Under the pieces are notes generated by a model. The model searched no databases and had not been told where the DNA came from. It worked only from the letters and a program-made list of their open reading frames with translations. The position numbers and the translations under genes are program-made. Below are positions 43,905 to 57,212 of a stretch of 64,000 bases of DNA, piece after piece. Numbering within the stretch: the stretch's first letter is position 1; each line of letters begins with the position of its first letter. The DNA comes from Nymphaea colorata (lineage: Eukaryota; Streptophyta; Magnoliopsida; Nymphaeales; Nymphaeaceae): positions 23,975,878 to 24,039,877 of the forward strand of contig NC_045148.1 in NCBI RefSeq assembly GCF_008831285.2, in the 5' to 3' direction.

Positions 43905-46805
43905 TAAAGGGCTGCCCAATTTGATTTATGTGAAGCGAGAACTAGCAAAGCAACAAGTTGTGACGCATAAGTTTTAGCATATAATGCCCACACATATTAT
44001 GTCAAAAATTTAAAGAAAAGAGAAGGAAGCAAAAAGCATTGTTATCTCATGTCAAAATCAGAAATGAAGAATAAAACTGTCTGCTAGTTTGCGTGCTGAC
44101 AGAAAATTAATTTAGTTGTTACCAACTATTTTCCATCAAAGCTTGTGAAATATTTAATAACTTGTAAGTAAGGCAGATGAAAGAAGAGCAATACTTTCAT
44201 TTATTTAAGCAACACACTTGCGAGGCACTTCTTCATCGAACCGTTAGAAGTAAAACAAATTCATTAAACTTGACATGGTTTAATTTGACATACAACCTTT
44301 GTTAAATCCAACGTTAGTTAAATTCTACCATATTGTTGAGGGAAAAGTAAATTAAAACAAAAACATAGCTAACTTGTAGAAAAGATACAAGTGTTAATCA
44401 TAAAACAAAGAGGGAGGGACACTTGAGCGATAAGATAAGCATGCAGCTGAAGTGGGCGGGCTCTCATTGTCTCCGATACTGGTTAGAGCAAGATATACTG
44501 TGGCAAAAACTACCGTTGTAGGTCTATAGTGGTGAAGACTTGAAGCGATGTTAAACATCACTGGTACACATGGATTTAGCGGTGACGAAATCCCCGCTGT
44601 AGGGCACATATACCAGCCACTAAATAACCAGTATAGATAAGGATGCGCACCTCTCTTCGAGTAAGTTCCAGTTCCAATCAATCAAAGATATGTCTCGCGA
44701 GATCCATTCCTTACAAGTCATTGTACTTGGGGAAAATGCAGCCACATTTTTGTTTAAGGAGGAAAGACATTGTTGGAAAGATGAAATCAACCCTGAAAAG
44801 TAACTTATTTTGTTGCTTTCGCCATTACATTTTCCCTCTATCAAAATGTGAATATATATATCAATAAATCATGGCACCTTCAATCGAATCACAACATTGC
44901 CAACAAAAAGAAATGAAACTCAATTTCACCATTCAGGATGTTCCCAGGTTTCATACAATGATCTACAAACTTATATTCTCCTTTGGGTGGTTTTAATATC
45001 CACCTTCAGATTAGTTTTACATGTTTGCTCATTCTTTGGCCTACTTTTACATGTTGACTAATTCTTTTGTTTTATTTTTATCCAAGTAGCAGTCTTAAAA
45101 TTAATTTTATTTAAGAAAGGAAAAATGTCCTCAGTTTTGGTGTTCATGAATGATTCTGATAACTATATCTTCTACATCCTTAATTTTTAGCTTTGAGATG
45201 TCTCCACAAAAATCTTCGCCTTATGGGCAGAATTCCATAATCAATCCTGCATGTTGCCACATCAAAAACCCTGAAATACATTTTTATATATATCAGCCAT
45301 TGACATTTTTGAGACCATACTCTTCAACTTGGTTCAACTTAATAGCCCATATTGGTTGTCAGTTCAAATACCTTTTACATATATATAGCTATTAGTGAGT
45401 TACATCTTTCTACTTAAACTTATCCCCACAATCTTGATCTAGATAACTTTGGAGTTTGTACCGGAGCCATTAATTAGCAGTTTTTCCTTTCTAATTCTAT
45501 TTTCTTGATAATATTTTCAATTTGATGGGATAATTTCATCATTTGGATGATTACTTCAATACTTTTGACGAGATCAAGTGTTTGTTTGAAAAATAGAAGG
45601 ACAAGTTGGACATTTGGTGTTTTTCAAAAGGAGTTGCCTCTTATTTTTCTCATTTAATTTGTGGAGCAGTCTTTCTAAACATTGAAAACAGTATTGGTGT
45701 GGATTCTTAGATTTAAATACATTGAGATCACACATAGTGGCTGGGAAGACATATATACGTTACTTTTTTTATGGTTTAATTTTTAAAAAAAAAAACCAAG
45801 GTTAAACTGTTTTTAAATCCAATGTACGGCTTCTACTGTACTTTTGTAAGTGAGATAGATCTGTATGATTGATGTATACACATGCAGCTACATTCTATAA
45901 TGCAATTGTTACATTATGAAGAATTTTTTGATGGAGGAGCAGGATCTGTAACTCAAGCCGCAGCTGCATCTATAAGGGATTATGAACAAATCATCTTTAC
46001 TTTACTCTATGCAACTAAAGTCTTCGCTGATTAAGTCCTGCAATTAATTTTTTATAAAGAATGGGTCAACCTGACCTCTACTGAAACCCAAAAGATTGCA
46101 TGTTAATAATTGAAAAAAATAAAAGGGTCTTCACTGGAATTGTGTACAAAACAACGGGTCATCATCAAATTTCCCAATACAGGTATAAGTGGCTCTTTGT
46201 CGACTTCTTTTCCATTTCCTTCTCTCATTTTATCTCTCCTTACTCCCTTGAATCTTGTTTGTCCCCTTCTATTTTTGAGGATTTTACGTTGAGCAGCTGG
46301 AAGCATCTATTGTCACCAGCCATCTGTGGCGATCGGTGAGCAGACCAGAGCTTGAGCAGCAGCAGTAAAAACCCAACAACAACCGATATTAATTTTTCTT
46401 TCTCTTTCTTCCTCAAGTTTCTTCTTCATTTCTTGCTCTGAGGGTGTCCTAAGGCGAAATCCGGCGCGTCATTTTTTTATTCCTTTTTCGATCACTTTTC
46501 CCCTTTCTTGTTTTCTTGCTGATCTGGCAGATGCCCGGATGAGTTCTTTTTTTCTTGTTTTCTTTTATTGCTCATACTACACCCTGCAGGAGTTCCTTTG
46601 TGCCCTTTTTCCTTAGTAAAACAGAGTCCACCTGACCCCACCTGATGACAGAGAAGTAGCAAATTTGGCTGAAGAAGACATTCTGCACTCTGCGGTTATC
46701 TTCTTCCTTAGTGAAACAGAGTCTACCTGGGGATAATAACAATGAACTTTTTTTATTCATTTATGCCCTTTTCTGTTGTTCTGGAGCACAAAGGCTCTAT
46801 GTGGC
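43905..46805 (+). repeat. Dispersed repeat, copy B (most complete)
   Basis: Copy B joins the part shared with copy C (43905-44640) to the part shared with copy A (44265-46805). It contains the motif array at 44486-44640 and the unoccupied hAT target GTGTCCTA near 46446. The last part (46090-46450) reads like a promoter/5' leader: CT-rich text, then GTGGCGATCGGTGAGC, but no coding exon follows. Class unknown. Confidence 0.75.
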
Positions 46806-48470
46806 ACAGGAATTGCACCTCTGGTCCTAAAATATCACATACCATGCACTATATATGAATGAATGATGGCTTCAAGGAAATGTTTTATTTCAACATCCAT
46901 TCAGGAAGGCTCCAAGCCCCAAAAATGCACTTGAGTGCTCAAAATGTGACTTATGTGTGTCATCATCATCTAGTTCAGGCATGGCTTGACAAGCGAAGGT
47001 AAAAGGTGTGCTCGAAAAAAGAAAAAAACTATTATCCTGACGAAATCCCAGTCAAAACCATATTGTGGTTGGTAACCTTTTCTAATTTTTTTTTCACTTT
47101 CACCAGTTATTCCTCACTCTATATAATCGCATTGGCTGGCCATGCAAAAATGACAAGTCTTTTTATTAATTGTTAGTTCATGAGCATTTTTAAATAGAAA
47201 AATGTAGAAAAAGCTCAACATAGCGATATACATATATATATATATATTGATCAATTAGAACTGATTTACCCCATTAATGGTACAATTCCCACACCCACAC
47301 CAAAAAAATCCTTCATTTTCTACCTAGGTATCACTTTTATTTTCATTTTCATCATCAACAACAATGTCTTATTGCAGCTATTTACTTACCTTTGTGAGAT
47401 TTTATGTTTACATTTAAAATTACTGTTTACATTTAGCAAACACTACGGTTGCTATTATTCTACCAAAACATTTTTTAATATGAATTTATAAACAAATTTA
47501 AGAGGCCGATGCATAGATACAGCATGCCCTAAGATTGTAATCTATACTAATTTCAATAGGTAACATTCACAAGTTCATATTAAGAGATTGTAACGTGGTC
47601 ATATTACTAATGAAAGAAAATTATGTTTCATTTCAAGATCTGTTAGAAATGGTAGTCATACTATTAATTAATCAATTTTGCATTTAGAAGATTAGGCTCC
47701 TAGTGCTCATCATTGGGAGTGGTATAGAAAATTTGAGCAAGAATAATTGGTAATGCTTTTAAATATATAAAAGATTATATGAAACCTAAAAAATTTATTG
47801 AGTTCATCAAGTTTAATTGAGTTGAGTTCATATTAACTTGAACTGAACTTGTTTATATGCCGGAAATGGACTCTTTTAGTAAATGAGTCGAGCTCAAGTC
47901 GAGCTTTACTGAGTTTGAGTCGAACTTGAGTTCGCTTGACTTGTTGTACATCCATATCCACTTTGACACACCCAAATGGGCTTGTCCCCTATTTATAATG
48001 GTGAACATGTTGGTGGTGGAGGCTTCCAGTTAAGGATGGCATGAATATATTGGCCTTGAATCAGATATCTGACAGAATTGTTTCAAAAAGATCAGAAGAA
48101 GAAAAAATTTAATATTTAACTCAGAAATCAGATCAGTTCAGACTTAAGAAATAATATTCAAATAAATTCACATTTAGATGTACATAAATATCCAATTGAA
48201 TTCAAATTCGTATTTAGTTTTAAACAAAAATCCTATATTCGATGCTCTCACAATATGAAAATCAACCTAAATTGAATTCAGATTCAGACATGAATATAAA
48301 AATCAGATTCGAATTAGATTCAAATTTGAAATTTGATTTGGGATTCAGATTTGAATACGACATTTCTTTCATTCATATTAAAATCTGGGTTTGAATCCAA
48401 GTATATGAATATTTGAAAAAGCTGATACAGTTAGTAGGAGAACAATTCTCCATCCCATCTTCATGTAAAT
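46806..48470. other. Intergenic with decayed repeats
   Basis: GAGCTCGAG-type words occur at 47780-47955 and GAATTCAGATTCAGA-like words, related to the GGATCCGAAT family, at 48030-48430. Neither has recognisable ends. No gene was supported. Confidence 0.45.
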
Positions 48471-48479
48471 CACCATTTA

Positions 48480-50460
48480 ATGTTTACATCCATTTGATGT
48501 AGCTCTAAGTCAAAAGGAGTTTTGAAAGTAAAATAATCTTCATTCATTGACTTCTTAGTTGAAAATGTTTCATTATAGTCAATGCCATCCATTTGAATGA
48601 AGCCTTTTAGCAACCATCATTGCCTTGTACCTCTCAATTTTGTCATTAGAGCTTTTTCAGTCTTAAATACCTATTTCCATCATATGTTTGACTATTTTAG
48701 ATAGAGCGACAAGGTCCCACACTTGAGTTTTAGCCGTAGAGTTTAACTCTTCTTTTATGGCTTCTATCCAATGTGCAGATTGCATACACTCAATGGTTTC
48801 CACAAAGGTGATTGGATCATCATCATCTATGAAATCATTGGGCTCCTATAAGTGCACCACATAATCTAGATGAATAACAAATCTTATTGTCAATGACATG
48901 AACAATAAAATATGTAACCTTTTGACCTTTCTGGTTAACCAATGAAGAAGCTACTAATTGTTATAGGGTCAAAAGCCTTTATGTGAGGGTTATATAATTT
49001 GGCTCCTGTTGGATAACTTCAAATGTGCATATATAATAGTGGAGGCTTTCGGCCTGCCAATAACTATGAGGAGCTTTAGAAACAACTTCAGCCGGTACAT
49101 TATTCAAATTGTGTGCAGCTATCCTTAAAAACCTCACTCCACAACACAATAAAGAGTGGTGAATAATTCAACATAGAATGAACCATTTCTTTAAGCATAT
49201 GATTTCTTCTTTCAGTTGTACCATTCTAATATGCACTAGCGGACATAGTGCACTGAGGTACAATGCCTTCTTCCTTGATAAAACATGCTAAGGTTCCCTC
49301 CTGTTACCCCATCACAGTTCTACGTCCATAGTACTCACCACCTCTATCTGATCAGACACTTGCATTACTTCTCGATTTTGTTTTTCGACCTCATACTTAA
49401 AGTCTTCCAAAGCTTAATAGACTTCTAATTTTTCAAATAAAGGATAGAGAGAAATTTGCAGTAATAGTCAATAAAAGTGACAAAATACCTTTCCCCATAT
49501 AACATAGGGCAAATGGTTTGCATACATCTGTATGAATAATTTCTACTTTGTTGTTGTTCATTTTAGCACATTTCTTGTATGTATTACTCTGCTTATACTT
49601 AATATGTCCTAAGCGATAGAGCCAAAACATATGGAATTTCATTCAACATGCCACACTTATTACCAATTGATATATTGCCACAAGATAGAGACTCATGGAT
49701 CGTAGTTTATCAGTCAAACATGTATAACCAATCCAGATCGAATCTTTCTAAATAAATAATTTTGAATTTTCAAATTAAAACAGTATCCAAGTTTATCTAG
49801 TCAAAAAATAGAAACAAGCCTTCTGCTATAAGATGATACATAAAATGTATCTACTTAAGTTTAAAACGGAACCAGTCTCTAGCATCACCTTCAAGTCCCA
49901 ACGGCCTTGACATGCGAATGCATTTGTTTTCGAAGAAAGTACTTCTCTTATGTTCCATTGGCTCCCTTTTGTTCATAACAGCCTGTAAGGTATCGGCAAT
50001 ATACAGTGTCACTCGAATTAACCCACCAGTTATTAACTGGAATTTTAATCAAGTTACATTCATGAGAAATTAATGATAAATTATCTTTCCTAGCCAACAA
50101 TTCACATACTTTTCACAATTTGTCTTTTTATGTCATTTCTTCTTACAGAAGAAGAACTTCATAGAAGAGACATCTTTTTGACGCTTGATAGTAGATTGGT
50201 TAGATGTTCATGTAGCAGACTTTTTAGCCTTTTTCTTTATGACATTCTTATTTGGTCTGATTTTATGTTGACTTTTATGAGAAGCCACATGTGCACTATG
50301 CACATTCTCACTCTTCAATCTCTCTTCTTCCTCAACACACTTGGATATCAAATCATTGAATGTCTGTCCATCATTATGCATGTTGTAAGAGATGTTGAAA
50401 GAACCTTATTCAGCAGGTGGAAATGATAGAATCAAGTGGACTAAGAGGACCAAAGGAGTT
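48480..50460 (-). pseudogene. Ty1/copia polyprotein relic
   Basis: Frame-hopping on the minus strand gives copia domains in order. Gag end near 50300 reads LISKCVEEEERLKSENVH. A damaged zinc knuckle (CKKK..HKKTNC, 50115-50150) follows. Then come a protease region (WWVNSSDT near 50025, with the usual D-S-G-A damaged) and MHSHVKAVGT. Integrase start reads HTDVC near 49520 and NGTTERRN near 49200. The start of reverse transcriptase reads HWIEAIKEEL (about 48770) and DKIERYKAMMVAK (about 48640). Most of RT and all of RNase H are absent below 48480. Stops are frequent. No LTRs were identified. Confidence 0.85.
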
Positions 50461-50789
50461 AGCAACTCTAGACTACAGAAGCAGCAACCGAAGGCGATTA
50501 GATCGCTCACACTTTTCAAAGATTGCTTTCTCATGTGTTGTCTTTTTATTAGTTAAAAGGGCAGACTCATTCACATGAAGCGTTAGGTATAGATCCATAT
50601 ATCCTAATGTCAACAGTACAATTTGTTTTCAATAGTAGAATTAGATCCATAAAAAATGAGAATATTACTTGAGCTATAAAAATAACAGAATTAGGCAATG
50701 CAAGTGACAAAAGATATACGTGACCATTCATGCTTGATCAATACAATGAAATAACAAATATAATAATAAGGCCCTTTAAATTTTTTTTT

Positions 50790-51290
50790 TCCTAAGCAAG
50801 TGTGAGAGGCCATTGCGGCCTCACTTTCGTGATAAACCACAACATAACAATACACTTTACTCCCCCTATGCTGTCGGAAGGGTAGGCAAAAGCCCTCCCC
50901 TTCTCCGTTATGATAGGATGGGCCCTCCCCATTTTGTCGTCTTTTTCACAACGGACCAGGCCCCTGACGGGATCTGTTCTGCTGGTGCTGCTGCAAGGCA
51001 AAGAGACGCGAGGCTGCCTGGGTATGTGTTCCTCATCTGCTTCTCTCCCTCTCGTCCAGAAGGAGGCACTTCTATCGATGGGAAAAGAAAAAGGCAAGCC
51101 TGCCACTTGGTGGCCCATGCCCTCCTTTTTCATCGGTGATAGAGAGAAGGGCTTCCGTGCTCCTTTGATTTGCTTCAGGGAGGGCCCAACGGCCTTCCAT
51201 CTACGTCTCCTTCTCGTATACCTGAAGAGGGGTTTGCCGGATGCTGCCGACGGAGGGGACAGAGCCCCTCACTAGCAACCCCTTCTTATT
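50790..51290. other. GC-richer island, origin uncertain
   Basis: Composition changes sharply from AT-rich flanks, starting with the palindrome GAGGCCATTGCGGCCTC (50807-50823). Overlapping open frames of 108-121 codons exist on both strands, giving arginine/proline-rich translations. The texture resembles organellar DNA, so a mitochondrial insertion (NUMT) is one possibility, but no organelle gene was recognised. It may also be a transposon part. Confidence 0.35.
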
Positions 51291-53980
51291 TTATTTTTAA
51301 AATACTAAAGAGTTACAAGAGAGAGAGGGAATGCAGAGATAGAGTGTGCAAGAGAGCGAGAGCGAGAGAGTTTCAAAATGGCCAGTGACAATCTGCCCTC
51401 CTCTCTCTCAATAACAAACAAACAGTACATGATACACAGGAGTGTAGAACTTGTCATTAGTACCAATTGTTGGAGTTTTGAAAGTAATACTAGCCTTCAA
51501 ATGCACATGCTCAAGCATAAAAATAAATATAGAAGACTTATACTGGTTTCTACCATAATGCACAAAGAGAAGAATGAAGACGAATGACCTCCTTAGCGAA
51601 CAACCACGGTCGATGAGCACGAACTCAGAATACCAAAGGTGAGTAAGGATAGGTCCTCATAAATTTTCCACCTCTATTAAACCACTCTTACATCATGTGG
51701 TATTGAGCAGAGAGTTTGCAGCGCTGGAATCAGACGATCGAGGCGAAGTTGAAACAATAAGAGAATGCCATGGAAGCGCTGATAATAAGTGAAATAGATC
51801 AACCGTGGTTCGGACACGGAGTTCTTTCTGATTCTGTGGTTGGGACACGGAACGCTTCCCTCCTGCGGTTCGGACATGTTACGGATTGGTCCAATGGACC
51901 CCGTAAAATGACGCTTTGAAGAGACACCATTGTTGAGAAAGCGTGCCTGTTTCTGTGGACATCCAAGCGACTCGTTGCAGAAAAATCGACAGAGAGAAGC
52001 AGGTCTCTCTCCCTTCAGACAAACACAGCGAGAGGGACGTTTAAAGAAGAGGAGACAATGCCAATGGCGAGCGGTCAGAGGCTGAGCAAGAATGGCGAGC
52101 GGTCAGAAGCATGAGCAAGAAAGAGACAAGAAGAAGAGGTCGGAAGTGAGAGTAAGGAGGAGGCCACATTGTCCCTCTTGCTATTCTCTCGGAGAGGAGG
52201 GACACGAGAATGTCGCAGACTTTTGGTCAGTATCTTGGGAAAATGTTTGGAGTGTGGAATGACTTATATTCATTCATGCTTCCCTTAAAATACTGAACAA
52301 ATTGCCAAATGATCAATGATCGATATAAACATATTTCAACTTCTTGCTAGGCTCGGACGTTAGTATGAGACGTTCAGAGTAAAATCCAGCCTTAAATGAG
52401 CTTTGTTTTATTGTCATATATGTAGAGGATGGATGATGTATATATGAAGTCTGGTGGTTTGTTCATCATATTTGCAGACGATTTTTCAGCTATAACAACA
52501 TATTCTTGTATTAAAGTACGAGGTTTATCACTTTTTTTTTCAATAAAAATAAGCTCACTTTTCAATAGGCAGTATCAGAAAAATCACCAAAGAAATTCAA
52601 AGCAAGGCTTTGTCGTCCAAATATCAAGCTATCCTTACGGTACTGAAAAAGCGAGAACATAGTAACATACTGTCTAGATCAAATTATTGTTTTGACACAG
52701 CGTTGGCTTCAAAAAACACCCAATCTCGATGTGACAATCAAACAGGCGGGGATAACAACATAGACTTATTCTGAAAATCAACCGCCAGGTAATGTAACAA
52801 AATCAAGAAGTAAAATGCAATAATGGCACACACATTATGTGTAGATAGAAGTGGGCACCCGGCTTGGCGAGGCTCGACAATTTTTAATTAATTTTAAATA
52901 AATTAAATGCATATATATAATATTTTTCTTATATATTGTTTGATTAAAATTTAACTGGGCCGGGCCAAGCCCCTCTTTTGTCATTTTGATGCTACAATTT
53001 AGTACTAAGCAATGATTGAAAATAAGAAGACCAAAATTAATGATTGTGGGTGCATCTGGAGGAACACACCTGTCTTAATTAAAAAAATTACAAAATAGAA
53101 AAAAAATATATATATACATCTGAGATGAAAATACTTCATTCTAAATAGTGCAATTCTTGTTTTATATTATCATTTTCCAATTACTATTAATATTCACTCC
53201 TTTTCAATTCTCAAGGAGATTGACCAATTCGGTACCATTTTTTTGGCAAACTATTTTGACTCGCCCTTAAGTTGACCGGCCAACAAAATAGTTTTTGGAT
53301 TAACACTTGTGAAACAGTGTTTGAAATGCGATGGTCTGAAATTAAGTGGATTCTCTCCAGAAAAGCTCATGATTTGGGTTAGTTGTATTACTTGATAAGC
53401 TGATAAATATGGACCAAGAACCAAAGAGGCACTTTTGTTTAACAAGAAAGTGTTAAGAGCAAAGGTTGGAATGCAAATCAACCCACCACTAAAATACCAA
53501 GCTGATCAAGGCCGGGAAGTCATCTTGTCGATGGCGAACTTGGTCGTTCCAACTCAACGCATGGTCGATCAGTAGAGCAAGTATGACTCCGGCCGATGGG
53601 AGGAGCAGCTGGCCATCGTGCCCACCAGATGGAGTGGGGAGGAGAGGTCCAAGAAGAAGAGCGGCTAGGAAAGGGCAGGGGAGTAAGTGGGAACTGATGT
53701 TGTGAATGTGAAATGACAGAGTCCCCTCATATGTGAAAAGGAAAACCCCATAAGATGCCTTGAACAATGGTTTTTTTCATTGGTCAGGAAAAGGGTGTAT
53801 CTATTTGAACAATCTAATTAGAATTCAAAATGGTTTTCGCATGCTCAACAAGTGCGGGGAGGGATCAACCATTTCAAGAAAGAAGTTAACCTTAAACTAC
53901 AAAGAGGACTGGGCCTATTTTGATATTAGATGGTCCTGACCGATGTGAGTCATGGTAGGATCAAAAGTCATGATGTGCAT
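51290..53980. other. Intergenic, no supported gene
   Basis: GA-rich tract at 51320-51370. Around 52065-52120 the word AATGGCGAGCGGTCAGA is duplicated 27-28 bp apart. At 51800-51880 the word GTGGTTCGGACACGGA and two variants recur. A GGCACCCGGCTTGGCGAGG...GGGCCGGGCCAAGC pair flanks an AT-rich core at 52855-52985, a possible MITE relic. No gene was supported. Confidence 0.4.
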
Positions 53981-53984
53981 AACA

Positions 53985-54735
53985 GGTACTTACTTTATTT
54001 TGGAAAAAAATTATAGTTATATTTTGCCAAAACAGTAAACACCCACTTGCAATGCCATTATAAAATGGTATTGCCCACGCATTCGTTGAAATGATGACAA
54101 CAAAAACAAAGTGTCTGCATCATAAGCTATTAGATAATAAATCAGTTGCCACATGAGAACATTGTGTTTGTTTAAACACTAGTGACCAAGTATTTGCATT
54201 TAAACATAGCATAACCATAAAGGACAGTTTGCCCATGATTTCAGCTCAATATTCAATTATTTGCCATAGTTGTACAATTGGAAAACGTTTATAGTAAAGT
54301 AATAACTCAAATATCAAAACTGAAATCAGGAACCAGCATTTCAGCAAATACATTTAAATAGCTTACCTATCCACTGAAAACTCCTAATTCTTCAAGTCTC
54401 AACAAGAATTAATTCTATTTCATAAAAAATAAATGTCCGAAACACCCATTTTTACACTAAGGAAAACCAAAAAGAGGGTTAGCAATTAGACAAATTTTAT
54501 AAAGTTCACAAAATGCCAAGGAAAACCCACAGATGCCAAACAAATTCTTGAAAAAACTTCAATTGTGACAAGAACTAAAGAAAAATAAACATAGAGAAGG
54601 TTTACATTGAGTAAGACGGAGAGCAAGATTGCTCTTCATGACTCCTTAAGTATTTCCCGGGTTTCTGCCTTCATCTATCAGAAAATGTTGCTTTCTTGCC
54701 ATTTTGGAATTGTCATATTCTTGCCCACTAAGTTA
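53985..54735. repeat. Dispersed duplication, copy 1
   Basis: Matches 55748-55797 plus 56541-57212 in the same order. Shared words include AACAGTAAACA, ATAAATCAGTTGC, AACTCAAATATCAAAACTGA, CTGAAAACTC.TAATTCTTC and GAGAGCAAGATTGCTCTTC. On the minus strand both copies have a GTAAGCTA donor-like site, but all frames before it contain stops, so no coding exon is supported. Homology with copy 2 stops exactly where a copia LTR begins in copy 2. Confidence 0.75.
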
Positions 54736-54796
54736 TTTGTAAAGTGAGATAAGGCACTAAATAATCAGCAAGGTGAGCTGGGAGAAATTTCAGACA

Positions 54797-54816
54797 GAGA
54801 GAGAGAGAGAGAGAAG
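54797..54816. repeat. (GA)n microsatellite
   Basis: About nine GA units, just beyond the end of the dispersed duplication copy 1. Confidence 0.8.
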
Positions 54817-54819
54817 AAA

Positions 54820-55740
54820 GTTGCAGATATTCACAGCCAGCCCTAAGAAGATTGTCAAACAAAATGGTCAAAGGAACAGATCACAAGACATGACGTTATC
54901 AAGTAGAAAAGGTCCTCCCCTGAACAAACATATTGAACTAGAGATTGAATGATCAATCCATGGAAGATGGCACAAACAATGCACAAAGCTATAACAAAAA
55001 CAGACAACATCAACAAATTCAAGAGTGTGAATCCAAAGGAGAATTTGAAAATTCTAATGCATCACAGACTAAACGATCTTCCAGCAACTTTATCACCGAA
55101 ACCAACAATCCAACCAGAAATCCCAGAGTTACACACCAAAACATATGAAGTTGGAAATTTTTTTTTCATATCCAAGAAATGAGAATGAGAAGGAACAAAA
55201 CAATCATGAATACATCCAATCCATGGGCATACTGAATGGTCTTCCACAAATCCAGTCACCTGAAGCCCAACGGACCTAGAAATCCCAAACATTCTTCAAC
55301 AGAGTTTCTGGAAAAAGATCAAGAAAGAAACAACTACTAGGCTTATCAACTCAATCAGTCGATTGAGAATGAAGGACACCGAAAAAGAAGAGCAAGAAAG
55401 AACTAAATTCATACACATCAAATACGATCAGTACCTAAATTTGAATCAATCTCAGGCTCTCAAAATAATTTTCAAAACAAGACCGACAACAAAAACTAAT
55501 TGGCAAGGCCGCTTGTGTCAGCTGGCCTGGGTCCCGGGTACCCCACGGCGGCTCGGCCCACGGCCCAGGTCTACGTGTCAGTGCTCTGATGCTCTCTCTA
55601 TCTTTCTCTTCCTGGCTTCTTGCTTTTGGCAGGAAATTTTTGACAGAACCTTAGCAGTTGGTGGGCTTATTGTAGAAAATTTTCACGTCATCCTTGATAA
55701 CTTGCTGTAATTTTGAAAAGTTCCTTCACATTTTCAACGC
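54820..55740. other. Unannotated stretch between the two dispersed copies
   Basis: A-rich on the plus strand to about 55490, then a short GC-richer patch (55500-55590) with CAGCTGGCCTGGGTCCCGGG and GGCTCGGCCCACGGCCC, like several transposon leader regions in this window. No domain was recognised. Confidence 0.3.
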
Positions 55741-55747
55741 ACTGCTT

Positions 55748-56206
55748 AACAGGTATTTGCTTTATTTTAAAAATTTTATGGTTATATTTTGTCAAAACTC
55801 TTCTAATCGCAAAAATAGGCCATTTATTTAGTGAGTAAAATAAGCACTCGAAGATAAAGAAATCACCAACTTCCAATGCACTAGATCAAGATTTATAAGA
55901 ATAAAAAAATATGTAGCCTGTTCAAGTTATAAATTAATTTATAAAACTAAACACTCAACATTTTCTTAAAACATCTCAAACACATCTATGTCGCTGCCTT
56001 TAGAAAAAAAGCCAAATGAATGAAAACCATGAGCAGGCCGCTCTTCAACTAATTCTCATAAGTTATTTTTATTGGTATACCATCCTTTTTCTCTCTTTGT
56101 TTAATTTTGATATAGAAAGGAGGATGCTGAGATGAAAGATGAATACAATCAAATTTTCATATTAAAAGAGCTCGAGATTCATTCTCTTTTTCCCTCTCTG
56201 CTTTTT

Positions 56207-56264
<58 letters not shown>

Positions 56265-57212
56265 TGAAATTGGTACGTATATGACCATTTGATTTTTCCA
56301 GGATAAAAGTTTGAGGGAAATTCAAAGAGAGAAAAAGGTGATGTTTTAGTCTTTGGCCGTTCAAAAAAATGGAAAATAGCCTGATATCTTGGAAAAAAAT
56401 GAAAAAAAGGCTGATTTAGAAAGAGAGAAATTGGTAGGCACATGACCATTTGATTTTTCCAAGAGAAAAGTGAGAGACAAAGTCAAAGAGAAAAGAAGGG
56501 TGATATTTTAGCCTTTCGCTGTTGAAAGCACAATCGCTTAAACAGTAAACAACCACTTGTAAACAGTCCGCATCATAAGCTACTTGCTAATAAATCAGTT
56601 GCACATGAGAATATTATCGGTGGTTAAACACTGATGACTAAGTATTTTACCTTTAATATACCATAACCATAAAATACAATCTTCCCATAGTTGCAGCTCA
56701 ATATTCAAGTGTTTGGCACAGCTGTACAATGGACAAACTTTTTATACAAAAAGAAATAACTCAAATATCAAAACTGAAATCGTCTTTCAGGAAACTACAC
56801 TTGGCAAACACATTTAAGTAGCTTACCTTTCCACTGAAAACTCTTAATTCTTCAAGTCGCAACAGGAATTAATTCCATTTCCTAACAAACAGATGGAACT
56901 CTCCAGGACATGCCATTTTACCCTAGGAAAACCCAACAAGAGGGTATGAAATGAGACCAATTTTCCTGTGTTCATAAATATACCAAGGAAAATCATAGAT
57001 GCCACACGAATTCTTGAAGAAACTTCATCAATTAAGACATGGACTAAAGAAAAATAAAAATAGACGTGTTACCCAAGAGGGAGACAGAGAGCAAGATTGC
57101 TCTTCTTGACTCCTTATGTAGTTCGCAGGATTCTGCTTTCTGATCTTTGAAAATGCTGCATTCTGCCGCTCTAACATTGTCAAGTACTTTGGCATCAACT
57201 TAATTGTAAGCC
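55748..57212. repeat. Dispersed duplication, copy 2, with ~740-bp insertion
   Basis: 55748-55797 and 56541-57212 are colinear with 53985-54735. The intervening ~740 bp is absent from copy 1. That insertion carries the (AT)n(AG)n tract and a tandem duplication: GACCATTTGATTTTTCCA recurs at 56282 and 56443, each followed by a similar ~100-bp tract (56262-56370 and 56421-56530). The copy ends at 57212, where a copia LTR has inserted. Confidence 0.7.
56206..56264. repeat. (AT)n(AG)n compound microsatellite
   Basis: About 16 AT units followed by about 12 AG units; short ORFs reading YIYIYI or LSLSLS through it are artefacts. Confidence 0.95.

Noticed and set aside
50130-50426. 98-codon plus-strand ORF
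   Set aside because: It is antisense to the copia gag and zinc-knuckle region read on the minus strand.
50813-51275. ORFs of 108-121 codons on both strands in the GC-rich island
   Set aside because: Open frames on both strands in several phases are expected in GC-rich DNA; no domain or codon-use support.
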